Below, one piece after another: positions 7,539-15,482 of a DNA stretch of 39,134 nucleotides. The notes under the pieces are model-generated. The model did no database searches. It saw only the letters and a list, made by a program, of their open reading frames with translations, and was not told the DNA's origin. The position numbers and the translations under genes are program-made. The stretch is from Streptomyces violascens (GTDB lineage Bacteria > Actinomycetota > Actinomycetes > Streptomycetales > Streptomycetaceae). The stretch lies in the NCBI RefSeq assembly GCF_014649955.1, contig NZ_BMUA01000046.1, positions 1 through 39,134 on the forward strand, in the 5' to 3' direction. Each line of letters begins with the position of its first letter. Position 1 is the first letter of the stretch.

Positions 7539-8118
7539 GGTTCGCGCCGAAGGCGACGCGGTGACCATGCGCGGGTACGCATATCGCTTCAACGAGCTGA
7601 GTCACAACCTGGGGGGTTTCCGGGAACGGATTATCCCCGGGGCGGGGGCCGACGCGCTCAGGGCTAATGACGTGCTCGCCACGTTCAACCACGACATGAA
7701 CCACGTTCTCGGACGGGCGAGTTCGGGAACGCTGCGATCCGGCGAAGACGCCGAAGGCGGCTGGTATGAGATCGACCTACCGAACACCACGACCGGCCGT
7801 GACCTTGCCGAACTACTCAAGCGCGGAGACGTACGCGGTTCCTCGTTCACGTTCAGCGTGAACGACGGGGGCCAGCGCGTACACGACGAACTTGACGAAG
7901 AGACCGGACTACCGATCCGGGAAATCACCAGCATGAACGTGGTGGAGCTTGGGCCGGTTCTGAATCCCGCCTACCCCACCACGGACGCCGGGCTCAGCCG
8001 CTCTATCGCGCTGGCTCTCGGCATTGCTGACGACACCACCGACTCACGTGAGTCGGTGCCATTCCATCCCGCGCGTGATCTAGTCCGCGCGCTGCTACAC
8101 AAGGGGGGTGTCCAGTAA
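7501..8118 (+). CDS. HK97-type prohead protease (family U35/S78-like)
   Basis: 205 aa; ATG lies within the end of the portal gene. MRGYAYRFNE at the start, FNHD (catalytic His) near residue 61, and RGSSFTF (catalytic Ser) near 118 match prohead maturation proteases that trim the capsid delta domain. The last base of its TAA is shared with the capsid ATG (TAATG). Residues 179-186 (TTDSRESV) are encoded by a copy of the dispersed palindrome, the only copy inside a confidently called gene. It falls after the conserved domain, so the C-terminal tail was probably extended or tolerates the insertion. Confidence 0.94.
   Translation: MKTERRNLALPAEVRAEGDAVTMRGYAYRFNELSHNLGGFRERIIPGAGADALRANDVLATFNHDMNHVLGRASSGTLRSGEDAEGGWYEIDLPNTTTGRDLAELLKRGDVRGSSFTFSVNDGGQRVHDELDEETGLPIREITSMNVVELGPVLNPAYPTTDAGLSRSIALALGIADDTTDSRESVPFHPARDLVRALLHKGGVQ
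8037..8058. repeat. Palindrome copy 5, inside the protease gene (core 8041-8054)
   Basis: Perfect 22-bp palindrome read in frame as Thr-Asp-Ser-Arg-Glu-Ser-Val, 60 bases before the protease stop. All other copies are intergenic or touch only a stop codon. Confidence 0.92.
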
Positions 8119-9293
8119 TGGACGCAAAGACTCTGAGCGCGAACTTTGAGGCGCGCGAGAAGGCCGCGAACGAACTTCGGGCACTGACCGAAGAGCACGC
8201 CGGTAAGGACATGGACGCTTCGGCGCGCGAGAAGGAGACTCAGCTACTCGACGCCATTGCCGACTATGACGGCCGCGTGAAGCGGGGCGTTGAGGCCATC
8301 AAGGCTTCCGAGTCGGTGAGTTCGCTTATGGCCGGTCTCAAGGGCACCGGCAGCAAGCGCGAGACTCAGGACAAGCTAGCTGAGGCGGCTACGCAGCTTC
8401 GTTCGCTGGGGCTCTACGAGGCGGCCACCTTCGCCCCGGAGAAGCGCGCCGTGGACACGACCACGGGCAAGAACGTCATCCCGCGCACCCTCTTCGGCCA
8501 GCTTCTCGCTGAGGCTGCCCAGCGTTCCACGGTCATGCGCAATGGCGCTTCCATCCTCACTACGTCCGGCGGTGAGTCCATCGACTTTACCGTTGTGACC
8601 GGTCGCGCGTCGGCAGGCATCGTTGCCGAGAATGCCAACATTCCCGAGAGTGCGCCGACTACGGTCATTCGCTCCATGGGGGCATTCAAGTACGCCTACG
8701 CGACGGCCGTTTCTACTGAGTTCGTGCAGGACCAGGCGCTAGACCTTGTGGGCTTCCTGGTCGGTGACGCCGGTCCGGCACTGGGCCACGGTATGGGTAC
8801 GCACTTCCTGACCGGTACCGGTTCCGGGCAGCCGAAGGGAATCCTTGGCGCGGCCACTCCTGCTACTGCCACATGGGCGGCGGGCGCGAAGGACAACACC
8901 GTTTCCAACGCGCTCATTGACCTGTTCTATGAGCTAAACCCCGCCTACCGATCCAACGCCGTATTCGTCGTCTCGGACAAGACGGCTGCCACGCTGCGGA
9001 AGCTGACCGACGCGAACGGCCAGTACCTATGGCAGTCGGCGCTAACGGCCGGTGCCCCGGACACCTTCAACGGTCGGCCGGTTGCCACTGACGTTGCCGT
9101 GCCGGACGACAAGGTTCTCTTTGCCGACCTGAGCAAGTACAAGGTCCGCCTTGCCGGTCCGCTCCGTGTTGAGCGTTCCGTGGATGCGAAGTTCCAGTCT
9201 GACCAGATCGTTTACCGATTCATTCAGCGTGCTGACGGTCTCCTGACTGACCAGCTCAGCGCGAAGGTTCTGACCGTGACCCCCAAGCCGTAA
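8118..9293 (+). CDS. Major capsid protein (HK97 fold)
   Basis: 391 aa. Residues 1-75 are a charged helical delta/scaffold domain. The mature region starts around 105-115. RTLFGQLLAEAAQRSTVMR, SGGESIDFTVVTG and VPDDKVLFADLSKYKV are characteristic of HK97-type capsids; the typical glycine-rich LTGTGSGQPKGIL loop is near 237-250. The protease directly upstream is expected to remove the N-terminal domain. Start ATG overlaps the protease stop. Confidence 0.96.
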   Translation: MDAKTLSANFEAREKAANELRALTEEHAGKDMDASAREKETQLLDAIADYDGRVKRGVEAIKASESVSSLMAGLKGTGSKRETQDKLAEAATQLRSLGLYEAATFAPEKRAVDTTTGKNVIPRTLFGQLLAEAAQRSTVMRNGASILTTSGGESIDFTVVTGRASAGIVAENANIPESAPTTVIRSMGAFKYAYATAVSTEFVQDQALDLVGFLVGDAGPALGHGMGTHFLTGTGSGQPKGILGAATPATATWAAGAKDNTVSNALIDLFYELNPAYRSNAVFVVSDKTAATLRKLTDANGQYLWQSALTAGAPDTFNGRPVATDVAVPDDKVLFADLSKYKVRLAGPLRVERSVDAKFQSDQIVYRFIQRADGLLTDQLSAKVLTVTPKP

Positions 9294-9315
9294 GGCACGG
9301 CGGGATGTTGAGGGG

Positions 9316-9345
9316 GGATCACTGACTCACGTGAGTCGGTGGTCC
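9316..9345. repeat. Palindrome copy 6 (core 9324-9337)
   Basis: Between capsid and head-tail connector genes. Arms extend to GGATCAC/GTGGTCC with two T/G pairs that would be wobble pairs in the plus-strand RNA. Confidence 0.9.
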
Positions 9346-9367
9346 CCCTCTCGCTGAGGGGGTGCAC

Positions 9368-9733
9368 ATGTCCTACGCGACCGTTGAAGACGTTCGCGCG
9401 CTGGACGGCATGGAAGACGTGGCGCTCTTCCCGAACGAGACGCTGACGGATGCAATCGCGTACGCGGTTGAGACGGTCGAGAACTACACCGGCCGGAAGT
9501 GGGAAGGGGTGGACGCTCCCCCGGAAACGATCCGGTGGTGTGTGCGGACACTCGCCCGTCAGTACTGCCTTGACCTTGTGTCCCGAATTCCGGACCGGGC
9601 GCTACAGCTTCAATCCGAATTCGGCTCTGTCCAGCTCGCGCAAGCCGGGGGAACGTGGCGGCCGACCAGCCTGCCCGAAGTCAACGCGCACTTGAACCGG
9701 TACCGAATCCGGCTGCCGTTCATCTTCATGTAA
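9368..9733 (+). CDS. Head-tail connector (adaptor, gp6/gp15-like)
   Basis: 121 aa from ATG 9368 with GAGGGGG about 6 bases upstream. YATVEDVRALDG, followed by an all-helical segment with AIAYAVETVENYTGRKWE, is typical of small connectors that bind below the portal and complete the neck. The position directly after the capsid gene supports this. Exact assignment rests on order and pattern. Confidence 0.8.
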   Translation: MSYATVEDVRALDGMEDVALFPNETLTDAIAYAVETVENYTGRKWEGVDAPPETIRWCVRTLARQYCLDLVSRIPDRALQLQSEFGSVQLAQAGGTWRPTSLPEVNAHLNRYRIRLPFIFM

Positions 9734-9743
9734 GGGGGCAGTC

Positions 9744-10175
9744 ATGGCGCTGGTATTCGACGCAAAAGTTGCCCTGTTCGACTGCCTCAAGGCTGCCGTC
9801 CCGGTAGGGGTGCAATGCACCTTCGCGGAGACCGGCAAGAGCGACAGGCGCCAACAGGTGTGGCTAGGGGCCACGGGGGACGAAGAGCTAGCGGCCGTCG
9901 CCATGCGGCAGGGTCCGCGCAAGCCAACGGCCGTCACAAGCTACGTGGACGTTCACGGGCTGGTCATCACGCCGGGCGACCCGATAGGCGCTGAGAGGGC
10001 CGTCTACGGCCTTCGTGACGCTATTGCAGAAGCCTGCCGCTCCGTCGTACCGGCGAGCGTGCCGGGGCTTCTCGACGTGCGGCCGGAATCCTCCGAGACG
10101 GAGACGGCCGAATCAACTGACGGCGCGTACGCCGCGCTGACTGTCCGCGTGAGGATTCGCGGCCGGATCACCTAG
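9744..10175 (+). CDS. Putative tail terminator/completion protein
   Basis: 143 aa, ATG start with AGGGGGC upstream. Alpha/beta pattern with VWLGATGDEE and a C-terminal beta strand ALTVRVRIRGRIT. It sits between the connector and the tail tube, where HK97-like phages encode the protein that caps the tail tube or joins it to the head. No catalytic motif. Assignment mainly by position. Confidence 0.65.
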   Translation: MALVFDAKVALFDCLKAAVPVGVQCTFAETGKSDRRQQVWLGATGDEELAAVAMRQGPRKPTAVTSYVDVHGLVITPGDPIGAERAVYGLRDAIAEACRSVVPASVPGLLDVRPESSETETAESTDGAYAALTVRVRIRGRIT

Positions 10176-10184
10176 GGGGAACAC

Positions 10185-11183
10185 ATGGCGCTAGACGCTG
10201 CCATTGGCATTGGCAAGGAAACGACTTACGGCACCGCTGCCACGTCCACGCTGGGCTATGAGGGCAAGTCCGACAGTTGGAAGACGACTCGCGAGTTTAT
10301 CGAGAGCGTCGGCTTTCGGGCCGGTATGCAGACGGCCCGCGCCGACCGCCGGAACGTGGTCAACATGGGCGGTGAGGGTGAGCTAGAGATTGACCTACTC
10401 GACGCTGGGGCGGCTGCCGTTCTCTCCGCGTCGTTCGATACCTACAACGGCGGGGTTCCGAACGCGACCACGGGGCTTACCACGCACGTCTTTGAGAGCG
10501 GCGCGGACAGTGTGTCCCCCTCGTTCACGGCCCAGATGATCCGGCCGACCACTGACGGCAAGTCGGTCGCGTACAAGCACGTCGGGTGTGTGGTCACTGA
10601 GTGGGAACTCACCGCTGAGGTAGAGAACGCCGTTACGCTCACGGCCACGTTCGACTTCCAGGACGTGACCCATTCGGACAAGCCCGCCGATGCGCTGCCG
10701 ATCGTGTACCCGGGTGAGTCGTACGTCTACGACTGGACCCGTACCGGTATCGCGCTGACCATCGACGGCAAGGCCGTCACTGTGGACGCGAACAAGCTAG
10801 AGCTAACGGGCGACCGTGGCATGAAGGTTGACCGGCGATTCCTTCGCGGGAGCGCGCTTAAGAAGACTCCTGTACGCGCGGCCATGCCGACGTACGAGGG
10901 GACTCTAGGGGGCGAGTTCACCAGTGAGGCCGTGAAGCTGTACGAAGCGTTCATTGGCGGCAAGGTGGCTTCTCTGGTCATCGACTTCGTGGGCATCATC
11001 CCCGGCACGTCAATGAAGATCGAGTGCCCGGCAATCCAGTTCACGGGCGACAGTCCCGAAGCGGCTGTAGACGACGTGACGGTTGCTGAGCTTCCGTTCC
11101 GCGTTCTCGACCCCGGAGACGGCCGGTCGGCAATCAAGCTGACCTACGTGGACCCGACCCCCGGTTTCGTTCCGCCCAAGTAG
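10185..11183 (+). CDS. Major tail tube protein
   Basis: 332 aa, ATG with AGGGGGA upstream. GIGKETTYGT near the N terminus, a long beta-rich body (GEGELEIDLLDAGAAAVL; TDGKSVAYKHVGCVVTEWEL), and the position before the HK97 gp10-like and chaperone genes match actinophage siphovirus tail tube proteins, which polymerise around the tape measure. It is larger than minimal tube proteins, so an extra C-terminal domain is possible. Confidence 0.88.
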   Translation: MALDAAIGIGKETTYGTAATSTLGYEGKSDSWKTTREFIESVGFRAGMQTARADRRNVVNMGGEGELEIDLLDAGAAAVLSASFDTYNGGVPNATTGLTTHVFESGADSVSPSFTAQMIRPTTDGKSVAYKHVGCVVTEWELTAEVENAVTLTATFDFQDVTHSDKPADALPIVYPGESYVYDWTRTGIALTIDGKAVTVDANKLELTGDRGMKVDRRFLRGSALKKTPVRAAMPTYEGTLGGEFTSEAVKLYEAFIGGKVASLVIDFVGIIPGTSMKIECPAIQFTGDSPEAAVDDVTVAELPFRVLDPGDGRSAIKLTYVDPTPGFVPPK

Positions 11184-11188
11184 CAGAG

Positions 11189-11210
11189 CACCGACTCACG
11201 TGAGTCGGTG
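11189..11210. repeat. Palindrome copy 7 (core 11193-11206)
   Basis: Perfect 22-bp palindrome 6 bases after the tail tube stop. Confidence 0.92.
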
Positions 11211-11225
11211 ACGAAAGGGGGACGC

Positions 11226-11654
11226 GTGGCCGGTTCGCGGTTCTCGGTTCAGGTCGAAGGCTTGAACCAGTTGAAGAGGACTCTTCGCCAGCTCAAGGAC
11301 AAGGACCTTTCCAAAGCCGTCCGGCAGGCGAACAAGGACGCTGCGGAAGTGGTCAAGCCGGACGCTCAGCGGGGGGTTCCGCAACACACCCGTACGTCGA
11401 AGGACAACAAGAAGTACAGGCCCGGAAAGCTGGCGCGTTCGGTCAAGGTCGTCGCGTCGGCTAACTCCGCTGCCATCAAGGCGGGCACCAGTTCCCGTGC
11501 CCCCTATGCCGGGGTAATTCACTTCGGATACCCGAAGAGGGGCATTCGCCCTAACCGCTTCCTGTACCGGGCCATGGCCCGGAATAGCGACAAGGTTTCT
11601 GAGACGTACGAGCGTGAGATTACCGCCGTACTCCGCGACAAATTGGAGAGCTGA
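11226..11654 (+). CDS. HK97 gp10-like tail/neck protein
   Basis: 142 aa from GTG 11226 (AAAGGGGGA upstream; GTG 11208 is at the palindrome edge). It is very basic, with LNQLKRTLRQLKDKDLSKAV, VPQHTRTSKDN..Y.PGKLARS and YAGVIHFGYPKRGIRPNRFL, a pattern of HK97 gp10-family neck/tail-joining proteins (VPV.TG.L..SI; Y...VEFGT). Here it lies after the tail tube, a modest departure from the usual order. Confidence 0.8.
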   Translation: MAGSRFSVQVEGLNQLKRTLRQLKDKDLSKAVRQANKDAAEVVKPDAQRGVPQHTRTSKDNKKYRPGKLARSVKVVASANSAAIKAGTSSRAPYAGVIHFGYPKRGIRPNRFLYRAMARNSDKVSETYEREITAVLRDKLES

Positions 11655-11656
11655 TT

Positions 11657-11935
11657 ATGGGTGCCAAGAAGAACGCCGACGCTGGCAACCTGGGTGACGT
11701 GCTGTCGCTTGACATCGACAGTCTTTCCATTGATGAAATCGACATCATTGAGGACATCATCGACGGCCCGCTAGACCAGCTCGCTAAGCCGGGCGCGCGA
11801 AAGGCGAAGCTCCTTCGCGCAATGGCCGTCGTCATCAAGCGGCGCGATGACCCTTCCTTCACGGCTGAGGACGCGGGCAAGCTCCGCATCTCCTTCAAGC
11901 AGAAGCCGAAGGACCCTACCGCGCTCAGCGAGTGA
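11657..11935 (+). CDS. Tail assembly chaperone, first ORF
   Basis: 92 aa, acidic N-terminal half, ATG with GGAGAGC upstream. Two overlapping small frames just before a tape measure gene are the hallmark of siphovirus tail assembly chaperones (lambda G/GT), which bind the tape measure during tube formation. The stop overlaps the second ORF by four bases (GTGA). The second ORF is in the -1 frame, as expected for a programmed shift. Confidence 0.75.
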   Translation: MGAKKNADAGNLGDVLSLDIDSLSIDEIDIIEDIIDGPLDQLAKPGARKAKLLRAMAVVIKRRDDPSFTAEDAGKLRISFKQKPKDPTALSE

Positions 11936-12135
11936 TCACGTGCGCGCGTCTGGTCGGCCACTTCCGGGGGCTCACGTGGTCGGACGTACGCGCGCTCTCG
12001 CTGAGGGATTTCAACACGCTGACTGATCAGATGATCGCGGACCTAGATGCACAGCAGAAGCAGGAGCGGCGCGCGTCTCGCGGGCGCTCTGGGGGTTCGG
12101 CGCAGGGGGAGCGCCGGACGCCCGTCATGACGTAA
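11932..12135 (+). CDS. Tail assembly chaperone, second ORF
   Basis: 67 aa from GTG 11932, overlapping the first ORF. Sequence LTWSDVRALSLRDFNTLTDQMIADL, followed by a basic, probably disordered tail. In many siphoviruses this part is made only as a -1 frameshift fusion. The -1 frame is open upstream here, but I see no classical slippery heptamer, so coupled re-initiation at GTGA is equally possible. Confidence 0.65.
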   Translation: MITCARLVGHFRGLTWSDVRALSLRDFNTLTDQMIADLDAQQKQERRASRGRSGGSAQGERRTPVMT

Positions 12136-12143
12136 TTCTCACT

Positions 12144-12191
12144 CTGCGTATATCAAAACCCCCCGCCGGCCGGTCCGCGGGATATACGCAG
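12144..12191. other. Inverted repeat between tail chaperone and tape measure genes
   Basis: CTGCGTATATC (12144-12154) and GATATACGCAG (12181-12191) are perfect 11-bp arms around a GC-rich 26-base centre that itself contains CCCGC/GCGGG. It is unrelated to the dispersed palindrome. It may act as an RNA hairpin setting the ratio of chaperone to tape measure, or as a protein site. Confidence 0.65.
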
Positions 12192-12211
12192 CGTAATCAC
12201 GGGGGGTTCCG

Positions 12212-14626
12212 GTGGCTAAGCCGATCACGATTACCTTGCTGGGTGATCTGGACGACCTGAGCCGGTCGCTCAATGAGGGCACGGGGGACGTGACCCGCTT
12301 CGCGGACGAGGTGGAAGACGCCCTACGGGCGGCCACCGAAGAGGCTGGGCGGCTGGGGGAAGAGGTCGCCAACGGGGCCGACGAAGCCGCTGGGGGCCTC
12401 AAGGGCTTCGTAGGCAAGATGGGCGGTGCTGCCGCCCTGGTCGGCGCGGCCGTGGGTGGTGCGCTCTTCGCCGGTATCAGTGAGGCCATGGACCGGGAAG
12501 CCGGTACGGACCTCCTTTCTGCCCAGCTTGGCGCGTCGCCGGAGCAGGCGAAGGCTTTGGGGCAGGCGGCCGGAGCGGTCTACTCAGCCGGATACGGCGA
12601 GTCCATAGCCGACGCGAATGAAGCTCTCAAGAGCCTTTGGCAGCAAGGGCTAGTTCCCGCTGGGGCTACCGCCGACGAATTGGCGAACGTCTCAAAGCAG
12701 GCAATGGACGTTGCCGCCGTGCTGGGCGACGACGTGGGGCCGACCGCCAATGCCGTTGGCACCATGCTGAAAACCGGCATGGCAAAGAACGCCAAAGAAG
12801 CGTTCGACATTCTCGTTGTCGGTGCCCAGAACGGCAGCAATAAAGCCGAGGATCTACTAGACACCTTCAACGAATACAGCGTCCAGTTCCAGCGCGTAGG
12901 ACTAGACGGCAAGACGGCTATGGGCCTGATCTCTCAGGCACTCCAAGCCGGTGCCCGCGACTCCGACCAGGTGGCCGACGCGCTTGGACAGTTCGGAGAA
13001 AAGGCCGTTGCAGGCGGCACGGCCGTTGAGGACGCGTTCAAGTCCATCGGGCTGAATGCGGACGACATAGCTGCCCGGATGAGCAAGGGCGGCAAGTCCG
13101 CTGAGGGCGCGTTGGGGATGACCCTCAAGGCGCTGCGCGGGACGAAGGACGAAACCGTCAAGCTGAATGCGGCGGCTGCCCTCTTCGGTGACCCCGCGAA
13201 CGTGATGGGCAAGGCGCTATATGCCATGGACCCGGCGACGGCGGCAGCGTCCAACGGTCTGGACAAGGTCAACGGTGCGGCGGCTCGCGCTGGCGAGACC
13301 ATGCACGACAACGCGAGCCAGAAGCTAACGGCATTCTGGCGCACGCTACAGACCGGCGCGGTTGATCTCATCGGCGGCAAGGTGCTGCCGAAGCTCGAAG
13401 CGCTGGGCTCAGCCTTCGCGCCTATCGGCAGTGCTGCTAAAGACGTTCTCATTGACACGGTGGTCCCGGCCGTCAAGGCATTCGCGGACGGCACGGTTTC
13501 CGCCTTCCAGTTCATTGAGGACCACAAGGGCGTGTTCCTGGCCATTGCGACAGTCGTGACCGTGGTCTTGCTGCCCGCACTCATTCAGTGGGGCGTCCAG
13601 TCGGTCATAGCCGGGGCGAAGGCGGTAGGCGCGTGGATCACCACGGGCACGACGGCCACCACGTCGGCGCTGACGCAAGTAGCCGCTTCGTGGTCGGTCG
13701 TGGGCGGCTGGATCAAGGCGGGCGCTCAGGCGCTCGTGTCCGGCGCAATCGTGGTCGGCCAGTGGGTAGCCGGTGCTGCCGCTGCCGTCGTCAACGGCGC
13801 AATCATGGTGGCTCAGTGGTTGCTCATGGGCACTCAGGCCATGTTGCAGGGTGCTCGCATGGCCGCCGCGTGGCTACTGGCCATGGGCCCCATTCCGCTC
13901 ATCATCGCGGCCGTGGTCGGGCTCGCCCTGCTCATCTGGCAGAACTGGGACAAGATCAAGCAGTTCACGGGCGAAGCCTTCCAGTGGATTTGGGACAAGA
14001 TCAAGGGCGTCTTTGATTTCCTCGTTCAGCTCTTCCTGAACTTCACGGGCCCCGGGTTGCTGATCAAGCATTGGGACACGATCAAGCAGAAGACCGCTGA
14101 GGCTTTCGTCTGGGTCGCGACCAAAGCGCGCGAGGGGCTAGACGCCGTTATCGGATTCTTCCGTGATCTGCCCGGCCGAATCCTCGGCTATGTCGGCAGC
14201 ATGGGCAGCGCTGCCGCGAGCGTCGGACGAACCCTTATAGAGAAGCTGGGTGAAGGGCTTTCGCGACTGTCCAGCTTCGGGCAGGACATCGGTTCCGCCG
14301 TGTGGCGCGCTGTCAAGAATTCCATCAACGGTCTGATCGACCTTCTCAACTGGGCCATCCCGGACCGTATTGGAATCGGGCCCGTCGGCGTCGATCTTCC
14401 TCACAACCCCATTCCGAAGATCCGGGCCATGGGTGGTCCGGCGTCTGGCCTCACCCGTGTTGGTGAGCGCGGGCCGGAGTGGGTCAACCTGCCGGGCGGT
14501 TCTCATGTGGTCCCGAACCATGCCGCCCCGGCAACGTCCGGCGTGACGGTCAACGTGACCAGCAACGCGGACCCGCACGCAATCGGGCGCGAAGTGGCTT
14601 GGGCTCTTCGGGTCGCGCCCCGGTAG
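12212..14626 (+). CDS. Tail tape measure protein
   Basis: 804 aa from GTG 12212 with GGGGGGTT upstream. It sets tail length and is ejected with DNA. The N terminus is a coiled coil (about 10-70), followed by a Gly/Ala transmembrane-like segment (about 70-90). The TP901-like tape measure core spans about 100-370 (LWQQGLVPAGATADELANVSKQ region). Hydrophobic helices lie at about 435-460 and 510-575, and DKIK/WDTIKQKT repeats at about 578-640. The C terminus has IPDRIGIGPVGVDLP and a GPASGLTRVGERGPEWV motif common in tape measure proteins. Confidence 0.95.
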   Translation: MAKPITITLLGDLDDLSRSLNEGTGDVTRFADEVEDALRAATEEAGRLGEEVANGADEAAGGLKGFVGKMGGAAALVGAAVGGALFAGISEAMDREAGTDLLSAQLGASPEQAKALGQAAGAVYSAGYGESIADANEALKSLWQQGLVPAGATADELANVSKQAMDVAAVLGDDVGPTANAVGTMLKTGMAKNAKEAFDILVVGAQNGSNKAEDLLDTFNEYSVQFQRVGLDGKTAMGLISQALQAGARDSDQVADALGQFGEKAVAGGTAVEDAFKSIGLNADDIAARMSKGGKSAEGALGMTLKALRGTKDETVKLNAAAALFGDPANVMGKALYAMDPATAAASNGLDKVNGAAARAGETMHDNASQKLTAFWRTLQTGAVDLIGGKVLPKLEALGSAFAPIGSAAKDVLIDTVVPAVKAFADGTVSAFQFIEDHKGVFLAIATVVTVVLLPALIQWGVQSVIAGAKAVGAWITTGTTATTSALTQVAASWSVVGGWIKAGAQALVSGAIVVGQWVAGAAAAVVNGAIMVAQWLLMGTQAMLQGARMAAAWLLAMGPIPLIIAAVVGLALLIWQNWDKIKQFTGEAFQWIWDKIKGVFDFLVQLFLNFTGPGLLIKHWDTIKQKTAEAFVWVATKAREGLDAVIGFFRDLPGRILGYVGSMGSAAASVGRTLIEKLGEGLSRLSSFGQDIGSAVWRAVKNSINGLIDLLNWAIPDRIGIGPVGVDLPHNPIPKIRAMGGPASGLTRVGERGPEWVNLPGGSHVVPNHAAPATSGVTVNVTSNADPHAIGREVAWALRVAPR

Positions 14627-14628
14627 AG

Positions 14629-14658
14629 AGACCACCGACTCACGTGAGTCGGTGGTCT
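14629..14658. repeat. Palindrome copy 8 (core 14637-14650)
   Basis: Perfect 30-bp palindrome 2 bases after the tape measure stop. Confidence 0.92.
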
Positions 14659-14678
14659 GCATTCAACAGGGGGCAGGC

Positions 14679-15482
14679 ATGGCGGAGTTGGACGACTGGA
14701 CTTGCGAGTACGGCGGGCTAGTCATCGGGGCCCCCGACTCCGCCATATCCCTTGTGGCCGTTGACGGCTTGCTCTCACTGCCGGACATGCGGACGGCGGA
14801 CCTAGCCCTTGTACAGCGCCACGGGCTCTATCCCGGGGATGACTACATGGGCGGCCGTGCCGTGACCCTCACGCTTGAGGTCTACGGGTCCACGCGGGAA
14901 GAGTTCACGGAAGCCCTGAACGCCGTGTACGCCACGTTCGGGTACGCCGAGAGGGAAAGACCCCTACGGTTCCGGTTCCCTGGCGTAGCGGGCGACCGGA
15001 CGGCCTTCGTGAATGTCCGCACCCGCAAGCGCAGCGCGCCCCTTGACCTGAACTTCGCGCATCGGGTCTGCAACGTGGCGGTCGAACTCTTCGCAACGGA
15101 CCCGTACATCTACCGGGACGCGCTGACGACCTACAGCCTGTCGGCACCGTGGCAGGGGTCGGACCCCAAGTTGCGGTTCTCCCTTGCCGGTTCGGTGCCT
15201 GCCCTCCCCGTCGTCAAGCTGGTCAACGCCAAGGATTGCGTGATCAAGGATGAAGTGACCGGCCTTTGGTTCGGCATGACCAACCTTGCCGGGGGGCTCA
15301 CCATCGACTCTCAGGCTCAGGCACTCACCGCGACGGCGAGCGGGAGCAACTTCAACGACCGGATCACGGCGGGCTCAACGTGGCCCGAATTCGCATTCGG
15401 AGACCACCGGCTTTCGATAACGACGCTTGCCGTGAACGCGCCGACCACGGCTGAGTTCACGTGGCGGGACAGGTGGGTCTAG
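14679..15482 (+). CDS. Distal tail protein (Dit-like)
   Basis: 267 aa from ATG 14679 with AGGGGGC upstream. The N-terminal beta-barrel pattern (LVIGAPDSAISLVAVDGL; MGGRAVTLTLEVYGSTREEFTEAL) and the central RPLRFRFPGVAGDRTAFVNVRTRK match siphovirus distal tail proteins, which form the hub ring at the tail tip. Position after the tape measure agrees. Its TAG overlaps the next gene's GTG by one base. Confidence 0.85.
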   Translation: MAELDDWTCEYGGLVIGAPDSAISLVAVDGLLSLPDMRTADLALVQRHGLYPGDDYMGGRAVTLTLEVYGSTREEFTEALNAVYATFGYAERERPLRFRFPGVAGDRTAFVNVRTRKRSAPLDLNFAHRVCNVAVELFATDPYIYRDALTTYSLSAPWQGSDPKLRFSLAGSVPALPVVKLVNAKDCVIKDEVTGLWFGMTNLAGGLTIDSQAQALTATASGSNFNDRITAGSTWPEFAFGDHRLSITTLAVNAPTTAEFTWRDRWV

